Below are positions 1 through 11,361 of a stretch of DNA of 64,000 nt, one piece after another. Every line of letters starts with the position of its first letter. Position 1 is the first letter of the stretch. The notes beneath the pieces are model-generated. The model saw only the letters and a program-made list of their open reading frames with translations, made no database searches and was not told the origin of the DNA. The stretch comes from Mesorhabditis belari (taxonomy: Eukaryota; Nematoda; Chromadorea; Rhabditida; Rhabditidae), in contig CAUEEP010000933.1 in the NCBI GenBank assembly GCA_958450365.1, positions 992,001 to 1,056,000 of the forward strand. The letters run 5' to 3'. The position numbers were made by a program, and so were the translations under genes.

Positions 1-272
1 GTTAACTAGATAGTTAACTAGATACTTAACTAGTCTGTCAACTAGTCTGTCAACTAGTCTGTCAACTAGTCTGTCAACTAGTCTGTCAACTAGTCAGTCA
101 ACTCAACAGTCAACTAGACAGTCAACTAGACAGCTAACTAGTCAGTTAACTAGTCAGTCAACTAGACAGTTAACTAGACAGTTAACTAGATAGTTAACTA
201 GTCTGTCAACTAGTCTGTCAACTAGTCAGTCAACTCAACAGTCAACTAGACAGTCAACTAGACAGTCAACTC
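1..272. repeat. Minisatellite of CTAGT/CAGTCAACTAGA units
   Basis: Short tandem units of roughly 10-12 bases (variants of tagtctgtcaac and tagacagtcaac) run from the window edge to about 272, so the array probably continues outside. It lies just beyond the 3' end of the minus-strand ion-channel gene. No coding sequence is seen. Confidence 0.9.
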
Positions 273-492
273 AATGCTAAATATTATTTTGTAAAGAAAT
301 ACGTGAGTTTTCTAATGACTATTAGGATTTGATAAAACTCGATTTTCTTCAAAAGTTGAAAGTTTTTGAAAATCCCAATCCAATATTAAAAAAATTACGG
401 TATTTTGGTTTAGACAATGAACAAGAATTAGAAGAAAGAATTAGCAATTAGAATTAGAAAAACAAGAATTAGAAGAAAGATTTCCCTAAACG

Positions 493-3400
493 TTAATGTT
501 TTGAATCGCCTAAACTCGGCAACGAGTACATTTTCTTTGTCCAATAGAAAAGGAGCATCACGGGCACGGTGACGAGCGAAAGAAAAATTGTCATAAAAAT
601 CAAATCGAGACGTTCCGCGATGCGCACATATCTGAAAAGAATAAAATTAAAGCGAACTTTATACAGTGATCATTTGAAATCGTTTCCTCGAGCTAAACAA
701 ATAGAGTTTTGTTTTTGTTTTGCTTTTGTGTTTGCTCTTTTTTCCACTCACCCATTCGATTCTTGCTTTTTCTTTTGCGAGACATGCTCGTGAATGTCGA
801 GCTCGTCCATTTGTAGCTAAAAATCTCTTTTTCTAAAGCTTTAACTTTTATAAATAATTAGAGTACAAAATTGGAAATATCTTTGGCTCTCCTGGAAGTC
901 ACAGTAATCAGAACTACAGTAATCAGCTGGCTTTCTACAAAATTGGAAATATCTTTGGCTCTCCTGGAAGGCACAGTAATCAGAACTACAGTAATCAGCA
1001 AACTTTCTACAGAATTAGAAATATCTTTGGCTCTTCTGGAAGGCACAGTAAGCTAAAGCAGTTAAAAGCGATTTTTCTCAAAGCTACGATAATTTTCGGC
1101 TACAGTAACTCAATGAGAAAGCTTTAGTAAACCGGTAACTGCTATCCAGAACTATGCACTCCAAAAACTACCGCTAGCCTACCGTAATTCAAAGCTACGG
1201 TAAACCGTTTTACCTGTATATTCTCGCAAGCGTCGATCAATCGCTTGATAAACACCTCTATTAATTTGATCTTTCGCTGAGTCGGGTCAATGAGCGCACC
1301 GTTTCGCTCGTGCGCGGCGACGAGCTGATGGAAGGGTGAGTCTGGTGATCGGCGAACTTTCTACAAAATTGGAAAGATTTTTGGCTCTTCTGGAAGTCAC
1401 AGTAATCAAAACTACAGTAATCAGCAAACTTTCTACAGAATTAGAAATATCTTTGGCTCTCCTGGAAGTCACAGTAATCAGAACTACAGTAATCAGCGGG
1501 CTTTCTACAAAACTGGAAACATTTTTGGTTCTCCTGGAAGTCACAGTACTCAAAACTACAGTAATCAGGGGGCTTTCTACAAAATTAGAAATAACTTTGG
1601 CTCTTCTGGAAGTCACAGTAATTAAAACTACAGTAATCGGCGGGCTTTCTATAAAATTGGAAATATCTTTGGTTCTTCTGGAAGTCACATTAATCAAAAC
1701 TACAGTAATCAGCAAACTTTCTACAAAATTAGAAATATCTTTGGTTCTTCTGGAAGTCACAGTAATCAGAACTACAGTAATCAGCGGGCTTTCTATAAAA
1801 TTAGAAATATCTTTGACTCTCCTGGAAGGCACAGTACTCAAAACTACAGTAATCACAGTAAACTACAGCTTTACACTCACCGTGTACTTTTTCGGTCTCA
1901 AGAGAAAAATGTATAGCAACCAATGCGGGGGCTCTCTGCCGTAGCGGCCAAGTCGATGAACCTAAAAATGCTTATAATTGCTTTTAATCAAATCCAGCGC
2001 CAGGCTCTCCTAATTTTCTGTTAAGAAAGCGTCATTTGGAATGAAACGTTTCGCTTTTGTACTTTCGCAAAAATGGCTTAACTTGACATAAATGATAAAG
2101 AGGTACAGGGAAAATTATATAGAGTTTTTGAAAGTTTTCCGCCCTAATTTCATTCAATCTTGAAAGATCTTGAGCCAGGAAAGATCTTGAGTAAGATTAA
2201 TTGCTTTAAGAGTTAAGGAAAAGCCTCAAAAAGCTCAGTGAACAGAATTTCCTGAATTTGATTGACTTGAAGTCAAAGAATCGAAGCAGAATTGAATTCA
2301 ATCACTTTCAGGAAATTCTGTTCATTGAGCTTTTTGAGGCTTTTCCTTAACTTCTCCCAAATTCCTCAAAACGGTTGTTTTTTTGGCTTTTGCTATGTTG
2401 TGCTTTCCAGTTTGACGAAATTAAGAAATTTTTCAACGAATCGCCTTTCCTGGAAGACTAGAATTTGCAGAAAAGCATCGCAGAAAAAAAAAATTGCAGA
2501 GAAGCTTCAATCGCTTAAGCTCGCTTCTAAGCTTCAATACCAAAAAAAAAGCCTGAAACTCACTCTCATGACAATCCCGGTTGTCATTGCCGCAACACTG
2601 ACGATCACCATGTTGAAGAGAAAGTAGGCAACTGAAATTCGGGAATAACGGGAATAACTTTCATCTAAAGGTTCTGTTTGGGTAGGCTAATTTTTGGCAA
2701 TTCTTTTTGCGCACCTGGGCCATTTGGGTAACTGGGCCATTTGGGTAACTGGGCCATTTGGGTAACTGGGCCATTTGGGTAACTGGGCCATTTGGGTAAC
2801 TGGGCCATTTGGGTAACTGGGCCATTTGGGTAACTGGGCCATTTGGGCAACTGGGCCATTTGGGCAACTAGGGCATTTGGGTAACTGGGCCATTTGGGTA
2901 ACTGGGCCATTTGGGTAACTGGGCCATTTGCGCGACTGAGTCGTTTGGGTAACTAGGGCATTTGGGTAACTGGGTCGTGTGCGCAACTCGTCATAACTTT
3001 CTTCTAAGTTAGCCAATCTTTATGATGTTGGTGTCATTTTGTAGAACTCAATAAGTGCTACAAAATGACACCAATATCATAAAGATTGGCTGACTTAGAA
3101 GAAAGTTATGGCGAGTTGCGCAAGCGACCCAATTGACCCAAACGACTCAGTCGCGCAAATGGCCCAGTTACCCAAATGCCCCAGTTGCCCAAATGGCCCA
3201 GTTGCCCAAATGGCCTAGTTGCCCATATGGCCTAGTTGCCCAAATGCCCTAGTTACCCAAATGGCCCAGTTGCGCAAAAAGAATTGCAGAAATTAGCCTA
3301 CCCCATTCTGTTTTTTTAAAAATTTTGTTTTATTTTATAAAACGCTATCCCCATTTTGACTAAATTTAGCCTCTTTTGTATTATCGGAAATAAGATTTGG

Positions 3401-6400
3401 CAAAAATCTTTCGAGATCTCTTTAAGCGCATTTCAATGAGAGAGATCCCTCACCGTGATAATGGGCTATCAAATCGTGGGGAAAGACGGGATGGCCACAC
3501 TATTTCGAATTTACGCCCACCCCCATTGAAAGTAAAATTTGAGGGAAAACACAGCTGATCGCTTTGCATCGCTTTGCAACGCTTTGCATCGCTTTGCATC
3601 GCTTTTCATCGATTCGCAGTGATATGGTTCCAATATGGTTCCAATATGGTTCCAATATGGTTCCAATATGGTTCCAATATGGTTCCAATATGGTTCCAAT
3701 ATGGTTCCAATAGTGATCAGCACTGGGAATTTGATGTGACTCTTGATTTTCAATGCTGGTGAGTAAGAAGAGTGAGCTAAAGAGAAGAGTAAGCTGCCAT
3801 GCACTTCCTGGTTTAAAAGCATTCTGATAAGAAAAGAAGCTAGCCCTGAAGTTTATGGAATGTTTGAGCGTAAAATTTATTAAACCTGGAATGCAGACCA
3901 CCAAATTGATAGGTTTTTGGTGGAAAATTTGAAAATAGAATTTCCACTGATTTTCAAAATGCTTCTATCTCTATTTTTTCTTTACTAATATCTCTAGTGA
4001 CTTCCAGAACTCACAAAAAGTTTGAAAAGCTTATGGAAAACCATTGAAAATTTCTCGATTCATCCCGAGATCTCTTATAGCCACTTCAACAATTTTCAAA
4101 ATGCTTTAATCCCCATTTTTTCTTTACCAATATCTCTAGTGACTTCCAAAACTCTCAAAAAGTTTGAAAAGTTCAGAGAGAACCATTGGTAATCTGTTGA
4201 TTCACCCAGAGATCTCTAGAAATAATTTTAACAATTTTCAAAATGCTTTAATCTCCATTTTTTCTTTACTAATATCTCTAGTGACTTCCAAAACCCCCAA
4301 AAAGTTTGAAAAGCTTATGGAAAACCACTGAATTTGTCGATGTAATAATAGATTGTCTGGGCTTGGTCTGGACTAGCGCTTGTAAGTTGAATACTATTGA
4401 AGCCAGACGGGCAAGACTCAAGCCATAGTTTTTTAAACCACATCTCTAACCTAATAAACCTGTTTTTACCAAATCATTCCCCTTTTCCCAGTTTCGGCAT
4501 TTCGGGGGGTATCTTTTGATCGCAGAGTGATCGTTGCCGAATCCACAACATTTATCACACACGCAGCTGTCGCCACATTGTGATGAGAAAGCCAGAAAAC
4601 CGAGTGGAAAGCCGTTCCCCAAAAACAAAATGCGGAAAATAAATGGATAATGCTTAAAACTTTTCGCACAAAAGGTGTCAAGAACAGAACAAGAACAGCT
4701 TTTTTTTTTTCAGAGAAAATCGACTAATTGTTCTTGCAAAAAAGCAGTAGAGCTGGGTTTTCTTTAAAAAATTTTCTCTCTAATTTCATTAAATGAATGC
4801 CAGGAAAGATTTTGAGTAAGATTAATTTCTTTGGGAAGTTTAACCCCAGCTCTGCCCAGCCAAAACCCCCAGCTCTACTTTGAAAAGCCAAGTGATCAGC
4901 TCAGCTCAAAATTGCTCAAAACTGATCAGCTCAAAACGATTGTTTTTTTGGCTTTTCCTATGTTGTGCGTTCCAGTTTGAGGCAATTCAAAAAATTTTTC
5001 ACAAATCGACTTTTCTGGAGCTAGAGTTTTCGTCGGTTCAGTTACACAATAGTGAGTAAAGCAAAATTTCAGCAAATCTGTGAATTGGTTGTTTCGTTTT
5101 ACAGTGTGCACTCCAGTTTGCAAGAAAAGCCCAGCCGCAACCACCACACCTTTCTTCCATAGCGATTTTTATCGCCTTTCACTTACCCAACAATGGTACA
5201 GCCGTCCAGCTGGGGTTTTTTTAAAAAATTTTCTCTCTAATTTCATTAAATGAATGCCAGGAAAGATTTTGAGTAAGATTAATTGCTTTGGAAGTTTAAC
5301 CCCAGCTCTGCCCAGCCAAAACCCCCAGCTCTACTTTGAAAAGCCAAGTGATCAGAATCGCCGGAAACTGATCAGCTCAAAATTGCTCAAAACGCTGATT
5401 TTTTTGGCTTTTCCGATGTCGTGCGTTCCAGTTTGACCAAATACAAAAAATTTTTCACAAATCGACTTTCCTGGAGCTAGAGTTTTCGTCGGTTCACTTA
5501 CGCAATAGTGAGTTAAACAAAATTTCAGCATATCGGTGAATTGGTTGTTTCGTTTTACAATGTGCACTCCAGTTTGCAAGAAAAGCCCAACCGCAACCAC
5601 CATACCTTTCTTCCATAGCGATTTTTATCCCCCTTTCACTTACCCAACAATGGTACAGCCGTCGAGCTGTGCGGCACCTTTTCACTGACCACCAGCGACA
5701 GCACGGCCATCGTCAAGATCGACGTGACGCCAAGGGTGAAGCGCTCCTAAACTCTGAAATGACAATTTCTGAAAGGACCATCAGAAGTGCCAAATTTGCC
5801 CAATTTGCATTTAACCGAATTTGCCCAATTTGCATTTAACAACATTTTCCCTTATTTTTTTTTTTGCAAAAAACTTGTCTTTTTTTTAGTCTAATTTTGT
5901 CATGTGACCTCCAATTCATTTATTTTTCGCACCTCTCTTTCTCCCGTCGTCGAAAACCTTGCAAAAAGTCCAACGATCGAGATTGCACACCTGAAAAGAG
6001 GCAAAATTCGTTTTCGAACTGTTTCAACTTGGCACCGTTTTTCGAAATCAAACCTAGCTATAAAGGGCGCTCAAAATGGCCTCAAAATGGCCTCAAAATG
6101 CTCTCAAAATGGCCTTAAAATGACCTCTAAATGGCCTCAATATCTCAATGGGATTTCGAGAAAAGCATTTCCAAAGTTTCGTCAATTTTTTATTAAACTG
6201 CGACCTCATCCAGGGCGTTTGTAAGTAAAACTCTTCTAAGTTCCTCTGAAAGCTTTGAAAAAACTGACTGGTATCGCTATGGCTGGCAAATAGCTAATTA
6301 CTGCTTTAAAAACACTATAATAATCTTAAAGAAGTGTTTTCCAAAAGTTTTCCAAAACGAGGCGGCAAGTGGAATCGAACCTATGCCAGCAGGTCCCTAT

Positions 6401-9400
6401 GTCGGCTGGGCCCTAAGTCGGCTAGGCCCTTTCTGGAAATGTTTTGGTGATGAATTAACCAATATCAAATCCAATAACAGATCATGATCGTTAGCTCGAT
6501 CTATTTGTCGACTCGCTATCGTTGCTCTTGTTTTCGGTCGACGTGGCGACGTCTTATAGGTCGCGGTTTACCAAAAATCGCCAAAACTTTGGACACGTTT
6601 TTTCTCTTTTTTCTCTCTTCACTTTTTTCTTCTCGTAAACCTCTTATATCAAACGGGTATGCCAGATGGAAAGCGATTGTGCACAGAGAGAACGCACAAA
6701 GGGTTTTTCTTCTTTTGCTTTTTGGATGACACAAAAACGAGATGTTTAGCTGAAAATTTGTGCCAAGGGTTTTCGGGGACGGTGAATCGATTGGAGATAT
6801 TCATTTAATGAGCAAGTATCGTTTTAAACAAAGTTATGAGACTTTAGCTGAAGATTTGTGCTCAGGGGTTTTCGGGGACGGTGAATCGATTGGAGCCATT
6901 TATTTAATGAGCAAGTATCGTTTTAAACAAAGTTATGAGACTTTAGCTGAAGATTTGTGCTCAGGGGTTTTCGGGGACGGTGAATCGATTGGAGCCATTT
7001 ATTTAATGAAAAAGTATCGTTTTAAACGTCTAAACAAAGTTATGAGTCTTCAAAAGGCGTTTATTTTGTAGATCCGGTTTCGAAAATCGGTGGCAAGTTG
7101 AAATAGTTCTCTAGTTCTCTAGTTCTCTAGTGCGATATAGACTGCACTTTGTCTAGAGGAAAATATAGCTTTTGAGCTATCAAACTCACATGATGTACGA
7201 GGGAAAAGTGAGCGTGACCATGTAAAACAAGGGTTTTCTTTTCACGTGCACCTCGTACTTGATCTCGCTCACGTTGATGCCCTCGTGCTCGAACTCGCGC
7301 TCTTGCACACGTACCTAGAAAAGTTGTAGTGATTTGTAGTGATTTGTTAAAGCTCTAGCCTCTCATCTGAGCTTGAACTAGGGCAAATCAAAAATTTACG
7401 CCCTGCCCGGAGTCGAACCCGTGACCTTTCGCTCAACAGCCAATTACTGGCTCACCAGCCAATTGCTCGACAGCCAAATGTGCTAACCATTACACCGCAC
7501 CTGATTTCCCTTACTCTTGAGGGAGTTAACTAAAAAAAGGATAGCGTGTAGGTAAAACTGAAAAAAAAAATATAAATAGTCAATCAAAGTTGGTAGCAAA
7601 TTTCGTGTAAATCATAATTAACACAAAAATTTTTGGCCGCAAATAATAGGCAAATAATTTGACCCTTTTGATAGCACCTGAGCCTCTCATTTGTTTCATT
7701 TTCTGAAATCTGTCAATTTTGTACGATCCAACGCATTCTGGATTAGCTTCAATTACTGTTTAATTGTTTAATTTGGTTGAATTACGGTTTAAAGCTATCG
7801 GCAAGCCAAGGTAATAGTTTTGATTGAAGTTTGATTGAACAAATCTCTTTCTAGAGGAAATAAAGCCTAAAGCTTAAAGCTTAAAGCCTAGAGCCTAAAG
7901 CCTAAAGCCTAAAGCCTAAAGCCTAAGCTTAAAGCCTAATGCTTAAAGCCTAAAGCTTAAAGCCTAAAGCCTAAAGCCTAAGCTTAAAGCCTAAAGCCTA
8001 GCCTAAAGCCTAAAGCCTAAAGCCTAAAGCCTAAAGCCTAAAGCTTAAAGCTTAAAGCCTAAAGCCCAAAGCCTAATGCTTAAAGCCTAAAGCTTAAAGC
8101 CTAAAGCTTAAAGCCCAAAGCCTAAAGCTTAAAGCCCAAAGCCTAAAGCCCAAAGCCTAAAGCTTAAAGCTTAAAGCTTAAAGCCTAAAGCCCAAAGCCT
8201 AAAGCCTAAAGCCCAAAGCCTAATGCCAAAGCCTAAAGCCTAAAGCTTAAAGCCTAAAGCCTTGTGTGTTGACTTTAAGGCTCCAAAACGAATAATCCAG
8301 CCTTTCCCAAAAACCGTAAAAAGCTCCAATAGCTTGGAAACCAACTCGGCTCGCTGGGATGCACTACTAGAGAAATACTGGAGAAATGCCCTAGAGAAAA
8401 TACAGTAACTTTTTTTCTTGTCTTTTTGGTCTTTTCTTATTGTTTAGACAAAGAAAGAACTTTTCCCTGATTCGACTTTTCAAAATCGACTTTTCAACGC
8501 TCTCGACTACACAACTTGACCAAATAGCATCTTTTTAATCGTTCTGGAATCCATTCGACTCACCCTCAACAAATTCCACTCCTCGTTCGTCGTGTAGTGA
8601 TCGGTGGCGTGCTCTTTGTGCCCGTGCAATTTGATTTTGTCTTTCCCGTAAACCCAGGAGGCAATCTGAAAGTTGGCAATTACAAGCTGGATGTCAGCAC
8701 GCAAAACTCCAAAACCAAATCACCTCAAGCGAGCAATTCTGATCGTCGAGCGGGAAGTGCTCGATGTGGATTTCGCCTGAAATCGCGTTTTAAGCAGATT
8801 TGAGTTTTCTTTAAATCAATTTTGTTGAAAACACGCCTAAAACTCACAACTGACTGTGGAAACGAACGGCTTCGACGTCTCAACGGAACCATTGTGCAAA
8901 ATGAGTGCCGGCGCGCGCACCGCGGTCAGGAGATCCTCGTGGTCGAGCCTAACCCTGTCGATTAGTTTTAAATCGTCTTAAGTTGCTTTTATCCCATTTT
9001 TTTCTTTACCCGCATCTCTTGTGACTTCCAGAACTCACAAAAAGTTTTGAAAAGTTTATGGAAAACCATTGGAAATTTGTTGATTTACCCCGAGGTCTTG
9101 GAGTAATTTTAACGATTTTTCAAAATGCTTCAATCTTTATTTTTTCTTTACCATTATTTCTTGTGACTTCCAGAACTCCCAAAAAGTTTGAAAAGTTTAG
9201 CGAAAATCACTAGAAATTTCTTGATTCATCCCGAGGTCTTGGAGTAATTTTAACGATTTTTCAAAATGCTTCAATCTCTATTCTTTCTTTACCAATATCT
9301 CTAGTGACTTCCAGAACTCACAAAAAGTTTGTAAAGTTCAGGGAAAACCATTGGAAATTTGTTGATTTACCCCGAGATCTCTTAAAGCCATTTTAACAAT

Positions 9401-10392
9401 TTTTTAAATGCTTCTATCTCTATTTTTTCTTTGCCATTATTTCTTGTGACTTCCAGAACTCACAAAAAGGTTTGAAAAGTTTATGGAAAACCATTGGAAA
9501 TTTGTAGATTTATCCCGAGGTCTTGGAGTAATTTTAACGATTTTTCAAAATGCTTCAATCTTTATTTTTTCTTTACCATTATTTCTTGTGACTTCCAGAA
9601 CTCTCAAAAAGTTCAAGAAGAACCCAAAAAATTTCTCGATTCACCTTTAAAAGCCGTGAAAAATGGGTGGTTATCGCTCATTTGCGAGGCGACTCAACGC
9701 TCGCCAGCACTGACTCGAATTGATGACCGCCAATCGCTCAAACTTTTGCGCATTTGTTTTTATGGGTTTTTTTTGGGCGAACTGGATAACAGTGAAGCTT
9801 TCAAAGGCTCCAGCTACGAAGTAGTCCAAATTTCGGCTTTGAAAAACTTAAGAATTTCGCTTTTTTAGCATTCTAGAACTCAAGTGTGACATCCAGATGC
9901 ACCAAAAAACTCGCTCACATATTGAAAATGATGATGTCGGGGATCCAAATCTTCTCCAACGGCAACCACGTCTTCGTGATGCCGCCGAACTCGTCGGGAT
10001 TCCACGCGAGCGACGGGTCATGCCAGCGCTGGAATGGGGGTGATAAAGATGGTGATAAATAAACCGAAACCTCATCCACGTAAACCAGCACGGTCATCGT
10101 TTGCTTTAGCTCGTCAATTCCTGAAAAATCGCAGTCCGACAAAGGCAAAAATGTCAAAAATGTAAACAAAAAAAATTTTTTTTTTTAAATCTTCCAATTC
10201 TAATTTTTCTTTTCCCAATCTTTCTCCTGACTTCCAGAACGTCAGAAAAAAAGTTCAGAAAGGCTTGAAAGGGTTTTTGATTACCTAGAATGTGGACGAT
10301 CTCCATCTCGTACTCGACAATCAACCGCCCATCCGGTGGAGCGCTTGGATTGTGCCTTTTCAACAAATACTCTGTCAACTTTTTCGAGGATC
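493..10392 (-). CDS. Nicotinic-type Cys-loop ligand-gated ion channel subunit (5' exons not joined)
   Basis: A membrane subunit of a pentameric ligand-gated channel. Minus-strand exons with agreeing phases: 10392-10285, 10120-10071, 10028-9919, 8948-8848, 8776-8724, 8665-8564, 7314-7190, 5990-5933, 5746-5644. Then come a poorly resolved M3 region (about 4700-4455), 1324-1214 and the M4 exon 631-493 ending in TAA. Visible landmarks are loop D/A (RWHDPSLAWNP, IWIPDIII), a Cys loop with 13 residues between cysteines (FPLDDQNC), loop B SWVYG, M1 (LFYMVTLTFPSYIM), M2 (ERFTLGVTSIL, Glu at -1' and Leu at 9') and M4 (LDLIFMTIFLSLVTVPVM). The -1' Glu suggests cation selectivity. Loop C (exon 7314-7190) lacks the adjacent CysCys of alpha subunits. 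The join between 1324-1214 and 631-493 needs a weak GTTTAC donor about 11 bases past 1214 or an unseen exon. Introns are large and repeat-filled. The ligand cannot be told; orphan nematode LGC/ACR-type is the best guess. Confidence 0.9.
858..1860. repeat. Tandem repeat, ~65-75-nt units (two blocks)
   Basis: Blocks at about 858-1055 and 1336-1860 repeat a unit containing ctttggctctcctggaag, cacagtaatcagaactac and ctttctacaaaattgg. They flank ion-channel exon 1324-1214 on both sides, so the exon sits inside a split array. The open frames on both strands here are products of a unit length divisible by three and are not genes. Confidence 0.85.
1870..2660. other. Intron sequence without recognised genes
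   Basis: Ion-channel intron. It contains a short inverted repeat: a stretch at about 2220-2262 (aaaagcctcaaaaagctcag) returns reversed at about 2308-2355. The 111-residue open frame at 2292-2627 shows no recognisable protein features. Confidence 0.5.
2672..3310. repeat. ~640-bp foldback element with minisatellite arms
   Basis: The outer ends (ttctgtttgggtaggctaa on the left; ttagcctaccccattctg on the right) are inverted copies. The centre (about 2990-3110) is an inverted repeat around the stretch gtgtcattttgtag. Each arm carries 17-nt units of the form gccatttgggtaactgg, in opposite orientation: about 14 copies on the left and fewer, more diverged copies on the right. It lies inside an ion-channel intron. 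The MAQLPKWPSYPNGPVTQ-type frames are translations of the repeat. Confidence 0.9.
3625..3713. repeat. Minisatellite of ATGGTTCCAAT (11-nt)
   Basis: About eight or nine perfect copies of the 11-base unit ggttccaatat, next to a shorter array of tcgctttgca at 3558-3605. The same unit on the other strand recurs at 15.8-16.1 kb. Confidence 0.9.
3940..4335. repeat. ~125-nt tandem repeat, three copies
   Basis: Three units each contain aaaatgct(t)ctatctc, tttttctttac, gtgacttccagaactc and aaaaagtttgaaaag. The same unit recurs at 9.0-9.6 kb in another intron of the same gene, so it was copied between introns of one gene. Confidence 0.85.
4745..5660. repeat. Direct duplication including a broken copy of the M2 exon end
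   Basis: About 4758-5212 and 5213-5660 are two copies of the same ~450-nt segment (shared stretches ttctctctaatttcatt, agttttcgtcggttca, tttcttccatagcgattttt). The right-hand copy runs into the genuine M2 exon (5746-5644). The left copy stops after reproducing only the donor and the last ~20 coding bases (about 5185-5212), leaving an exon stub inside the intron. Confidence 0.85.
6062..6140. repeat. Short minisatellite of CTCAAAATGGC
   Basis: About seven 11-12-base units (tcaaaatggcc) in the ion-channel intron between exons 7314-7190 and 5990-5933. Reading frames through it are artefacts. Confidence 0.75.
6350..6430 (-). other. tRNA-like remnant (B-box)
   Basis: On the minus strand the stretch contains TAGGTTCGATTCCAC, which matches a tRNA T-loop/B-box. 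It is preceded by imprecise repeats of agcCGACtTAGGGCC. No full cloverleaf or matching acceptor stem can be drawn, so this is a tRNA-derived repeat or pseudogene, not a working tRNA. Confidence 0.4.
6745..7050. repeat. ~105-nt tandem repeat, three copies
   Basis: Three units contain ttttcggggacggtgaatcg, gcaagtatcgttttaaac and gagactttagctgaag. The unit length preserves an open frame (103 residues) with no known motif. It sits within an ion-channel intron. Confidence 0.85.
7394..7504 (-). other. tRNA-like element with A and B boxes
   Basis: Read on the minus strand, an A-box-like GTGTAATGGTTAGCAC is followed, after an abnormally long middle with three imperfect repeats of (g)agc(c/a)aattggctg, by the B-box GGTTCGACTCC. 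The spacing is too long for a normal tRNA and the acceptor halves do not pair well. It is probably a tRNA-derived SINE head or an expanded tRNA pseudogene. Confidence 0.5.
7858..8262. repeat. AAAGCCT heptamer array (TTAGGC-related)
   Basis: About 55 units of taaagcc with variants aaagctt, aaagccc and aatgctt in an ion-channel intron. The unit differs from the nematode telomere hexamer (GCCTAA) by one added A and may have derived from it. Confidence 0.9.
9000..9640. repeat. ~125-nt tandem repeat, about five copies
   Basis: The same unit as at 3.9-4.3 kb, each containing tgtgacttccagaactc and a run of tttttctttacc. It lies in the ion-channel intron between exons 10028-9919 and 8948-8848. The 124-residue frame at 9494-9868 is not a gene. 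Confidence 0.85.
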
Positions 10393-10587
10393 CTAAAAAG
10401 AAATTGGATTTGTCGTTTCTGAAATTTAAAATTGCCCTCTAGATTGGGCGAATTGGGCGAATTTTAAGTCGAAAATCAAAAAAATTCGCTTTAAAAAGCT
10501 GAAGTTGAAACTTTTGATTTGAAACCAAAAATTTGATTCCCAAAAGCTGTTGTGCACTACAGATTGGCCGATTTTTCGAGAAAAAAT

Positions 10588-11327
10588 TACCGTAAATACT
10601 GTAATAGTACCCCGCCCCCTCGTACAGTCGCGTAGTCGCAAAGTTTTTTTTTGCGTAGCGCGTAGTTTTTTAATAATTCATTTTTTTCAAAGTGCCCGTA
10701 CCTCCAAAAAATGCATCCAAAAAATGCAAAAATGCAAAATGCATCATCTCAAAAAATAGCTGTAATTCAGGGCTATTTTTGATACCAAAGATAATGACGG
10801 TGCGGAGTGTTGCGTAGTCTAGCTTTGAACGCGTTTTTCTCGACACTGGTTTATGCTACAATGCTCGTTTAAATATCGAAAAATAGCTGAAATTCAGGGC
10901 TATTTTTGATACCAAAGATAATGACGGTGCGGAGTGTGCGTAGTCTAGCGAACGCGTTTTCCGACACTGGTTTAGCAAACAATGCTCGTTTAAATATCAA
11001 AAAATAGCCCTGAATTTCCGCTATTTTTTGATATTTAAACGAGCATTGTAGCTTAAACCAGTGTCGAGAAAAACGCGTTCAAAGCTAGACTACGCGATGC
11101 TTCGGCCGTCATTATAAAAGCATGACGAGAAAAATGCGTTTAAAGTTAGACTACGTGATGCTCCGTCTTTTGATATCAAAAAATAGCTGTAATTCAGGAC
11201 TATTTTTTGATACCTAAGCGCGCATTGTAGCATAAACCAGTGTCGAGAAAAACGCGTTCAAAGCTAGACTACGCAACACTCCGCACCGTCATTATCGGGG
11301 TGGGGTACTATTACAGTATTTACGGTA
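10588..11327. mobile_element. 740-bp non-autonomous DNA element with terminal inverted repeats
   Basis: The ends match as inverted repeats: TACCGTAAATACTGTAATAG reading in from 10588, and its complement ending at 11327, followed inwards by gtacccc(g/a)cccc. The interior holds at least four copies, two per orientation, of a block with gtagtctagctttgaacgcg and cgacactggtttatgc, so the element is largely self-complementary. No transposase is seen; the superfamily is unknown. It lies upstream of the first joined ion-channel exon and may separate that gene from its 5' exons. Confidence 0.85.
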
Positions 11328-11361
11328 GGTTCTTTGAGAAAATCGCAAATTATCCATTTTA

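Noticed and set aside
7394..7504. Functional tRNA gene
   Set aside because: A and B boxes are present but too far apart, and no acceptor stem or anticodon arm can be drawn.
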